Shown here: piece after piece, positions 62,499 to 64,000 of the stretch
How positions within the stretch are numbered: the stretch's first letter is position 1
Layout: each line of letters begins with the position of its first letter
Assembly: GCF_003550175.1 (NCBI RefSeq)
Contig: NZ_QXDF01000001.1
Span: 62,001 to 126,000 of the forward strand
Source of the DNA: Dichotomicrobium thermohalophilum
GTDB lineage: Bacteria > Pseudomonadota > Alphaproteobacteria > Rhizobiales > Rhodomicrobiaceae
Direction of reading: 5' to 3'
DNA: 64,000 bases
Notes under the pieces: generated by a model
What the model saw: only the letters and a program-made list of their open reading frames with translations
The model's database searches: none
Told to the model about the DNA's origin: nothing
Made by a program: the position numbers and the translations under genes

Positions 62499-63356
62499 TC
62501 AGTCGGCGCCGTGTTCGTGCCGTGCGATGAAGTCGGTCACGAGTTGCGCGACGTCCTCCGGCCGGTCCTCCATGGCGAAATGCCCGCACGCCGGCAAAAT
62601 GTACAACTCCGAGTCCAGTATGGTTTCCCGCAGCTTGTAGGCCCAATCGACCGCCTGCCAGGTATCGGTCTCACCCCAGATAAGCTGGACCGGCTTGCTG
62701 CCCAGTTCCCACACGCGGTCTGCAATCTCCTGCGTGTAGCGCGGGTCGTAGTGCGCGACCTGATGCTGGAAGAAGCTGGCCTGCCCCACGGGACCAGAGA
62801 TCATGTCGAGATAGACATCGAGCGCGCCCTTGTGGAAGCTGTCGACATCCGCCACGGCCGACTCAAGCCAGTTCCGGAAATGCGCGCGGTGCTGCGCCTC
62901 TGGCGCCCGGATCAACTTCTCGAGCCCGCCCTGCATCTGCTGGCGCGTGCGCGGGGACGGCCAGCTATCGAAGCTCACCGTGTCGATCAGCGTTAGGGAG
63001 CGCACGCGATCGCGGAGGACTATGCCAAACCGCTGGGCAACCGCCCCGCCGATATTATGAGCGACGATATGCGCGTCGCTCAGCCCCCAGTGGTCCATGA
63101 GAGCGGTCAGGACCGGCATCTGCGCGGCCACCGAGGTATCGACCGCCGGGTCGGCCGGGCGCTCCGAGTGACCGAAGCCGAGCAGATCAAAAAGATGGAC
63201 CCGGTATCGCTCAGCCAGACGCGGCGCGACATTGCGCCAGATGTAAGAGAAACTGGGCGTCCCATGGAGCAGGATGACCGGTGGGCCGTCGCCCCGCACG
63301 CCGCAAGCGATGCGGTACCCACCGATCAGTGTGCTCTCAGGGGTCAGATTGACCAT
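62499..63356 (-). CDS. Alpha/beta hydrolase with Asn at the nucleophile position
   Basis: A 285-residue alpha/beta hydrolase of the haloalkane-dehalogenase/epoxide-hydrolase-like branch. The oxyanion region is VILLHGTPSFSYIW (27-40), and the nucleophile elbow is VAHNIGGAVAQRF. The elbow residue is N101 (codon AAT), where relatives have Asp (H-D-I-G-G) or Ser. The C-terminal catalytic His lies in CGHFAMEDRPE. With Asn the usual ester intermediate cannot form, unless the Asn deamidates. Start MVNLTPE chosen by family fit; it ends 29 bp before the ferric-reductase-like gene. Confidence 0.82.
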   Translation of the reverse strand: MVNLTPESTLIGGYRIACGVRGDGPPVILLHGTPSFSYIWRNVAPRLAERYRVHLFDLLGFGHSERPADPAVDTSVAAQMPVLTALMDHWGLSDAHIVAHNIGGAVAQRFGIVLRDRVRSLTLIDTVSFDSWPSPRTRQQMQGGLEKLIRAPEAQHRAHFRNWLESAVADVDSFHKGALDVYLDMISGPVGQASFFQHQVAHYDPRYTQEIADRVWELGSKPVQLIWGETDTWQAVDWAYKLRETILDSELYILPACGHFAMEDRPEDVAQLVTDFIARHEHGAD

Positions 63357-63512
63357 GCTCCGCCTCCTGGCTGCCGTCTTGACGGCTATCTCACTCTGCC
63401 CCCGACGCTCCCATAAACGAATTGACGCTCGGCGATAACAGTAAGACAGTTTAGGCGGGCCTGCGGGCGCGGCGCTTGCACATTCAAATCGCTTGAAAAT
63501 CAAGAAAGTTCC

Positions 63513-64000
63513 ATGACGCAAAGTTCTAATGACGCTGCCGAAAAGCCTCAGCCGCAAGAGGAAAGCCCGAAGCAGGAAGCCAAGCGGATTTCGGAGGCCC
63601 GGCGGCTCCGCGCCGCGATTCTGTATGAGGTGATCCGCGTCGAGGGCGAAGGCGAGCTGGCGCGCACCTGGCGGGCGCTGTGGTGGTCGGGCCTGGCGGC
63701 TGGTCTGTCGATCGGCTTTTCGGTGCTCTCGCAAGCGCTTCTGGCGGCCAATCTGCCGGATGTAGGCTGGAACACCATCATCGAGAAAATGGGTTATTCC
63801 GTCGGCTTCATCATCGTGATTCTGGGTCGGCAGCAGCTCTTCACCGAGAACACGCTGACCGCAGTTCTCCCCGTCATCACGGCATGGAAGCTCTACTGGC
63901 TGTGGATCATGCTGCGCCTGTGGGCGATTGTGCTGGTCGCGAATTTGGTCGGCGCGTTCATCTTTGCGCTCGCCATCGCCTATCTCGGCATGTTGCCGCC
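63513..64000 (+). CDS. Formate/nitrite-type transporter (5' part only)
   Basis: The frame is open at the window end after 162 codons. A hydrophilic N-terminus (EKPQPQEESPKQEAKRISEA) precedes the first helices: ALWWSGLAAGLSIGFSVLSQ, MGYSVGFIIVILGRQQLFTE and LVANLVGAFIFALAIAYLG. The LGRQQLFTENTLTAVLP loop is typical of the YfdC-like branch of the FNT family. The branch forms pentameric anion channels; the substrate of YfdC-like members is not established. Confidence 0.85.
   Translation, partial: MTQSSNDAAEKPQPQEESPKQEAKRISEARRLRAAILYEVIRVEGEGELARTWRALWWSGLAAGLSIGFSVLSQALLAANLPDVGWNTIIEKMGYSVGFIIVILGRQQLFTENTLTAVLPVITAWKLYWLWIMLRLWAIVLVANLVGAFIFALAIAYLGMLP

Overview
The window is a GC-rich, densely packed chromosomal segment that reads as an alphaproteobacterium, most likely a Hyphomicrobiales-like lineage. 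The evidence is a serine-cycle gene block (malate-CoA ligase, PEP carboxylase, malyl-CoA lyase), Irr-type iron-control palindromes, a stand-alone GTP cyclohydrolase II with a degenerate N-terminal domain, and an initiator tRNA with an A-U pair in the anticodon stem. No species can be named from the sequence alone.

Layout. 1-300: end of a TauC/SsuC-like permease. 0.5-9.7 kb: serine-cycle and glyoxylate genes. On the minus strand, a LuxR-type regulator is followed by malyl-CoA lyase and an omega-aminotransferase. Divergently lie mtkA, mtkB, a degenerate 2-hydroxyacid dehydrogenase and ppc. 9.7-14.3 kb: a flavodoxin-like protein, secreted proteins, an orphan TAXI receptor and a small K+ channel. 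14.5-18.9 kb: an RND efflux pair. 18.9-24.7 kb: an unusual set of pterin/flavin-related genes: GTP cyclohydrolase II, a RibD-type reductase, cytochrome b561, a methyltransferase, a GT4 glycosyltransferase, a PTPS homologue without its catalytic Cys, and an MDR reductase without zinc ligands. 24.8-27.4 kb: OpgH-like glucosyltransferase and an FkbM methyltransferase. 27.4-32.4 kb: zinc regulon (znuA divergent from znuC-znuB-zur) overlapping a NodIJ-like ABC exporter, with a Zur box. 32.2-36.6 kb: lytic transglycosylase, murJ, trpS, usp. 36.7-40.3 kb: nadA-nadB-nadC behind a palindromic operator.

40.4-43.5 kb: a small accessory patch next to the initiator tRNA-Met. It holds a decayed IS1595-type transposase, two tiny unlisted genes, one unknown gene and a broken BKACE gene. 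43.6-51.6 kb: cysK, then iron genes (convergent Fe3+ permease and binding protein, two perfect TTAGA-N5-TCTAA palindromes, a PiuC-type hydroxylase, a Gly-Glu repeat periplasmic protein, a DUF6746-like protein) with an unknown gene and a LysR regulator. 51.8-57.6 kb: DoxX, then a GntR regulator and a complete 2-hydroxyisobutyryl-CoA mutase operon (small subunit, CoA ligase, MeaB-type chaperone, large subunit). 57.7-64 kb: DsrE-like protein, MFS transporter, a thioredoxin/CcdA-like protein, a 28-residue membrane peptide, a ferric-reductase-like protein, an alpha/beta hydrolase with Asn at the nucleophile position, and the start of a formate/nitrite-type transporter.

How it fits together. The mutase operon would turn 2-hydroxyisobutyrate into 3-hydroxybutyryl-CoA, which a cell with malyl-CoA lyase and serine-cycle carbon handling could assimilate. 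Metal homeostasis is split into a Zur-controlled zinc block and a probable Irr-controlled iron block. The best candidate for an undescribed pathway is the 18.9-24.7 kb pteridine/flavin-like cluster, whose PTPS and dehydrogenase homologues have both lost their normal catalytic metal or thiol residues.
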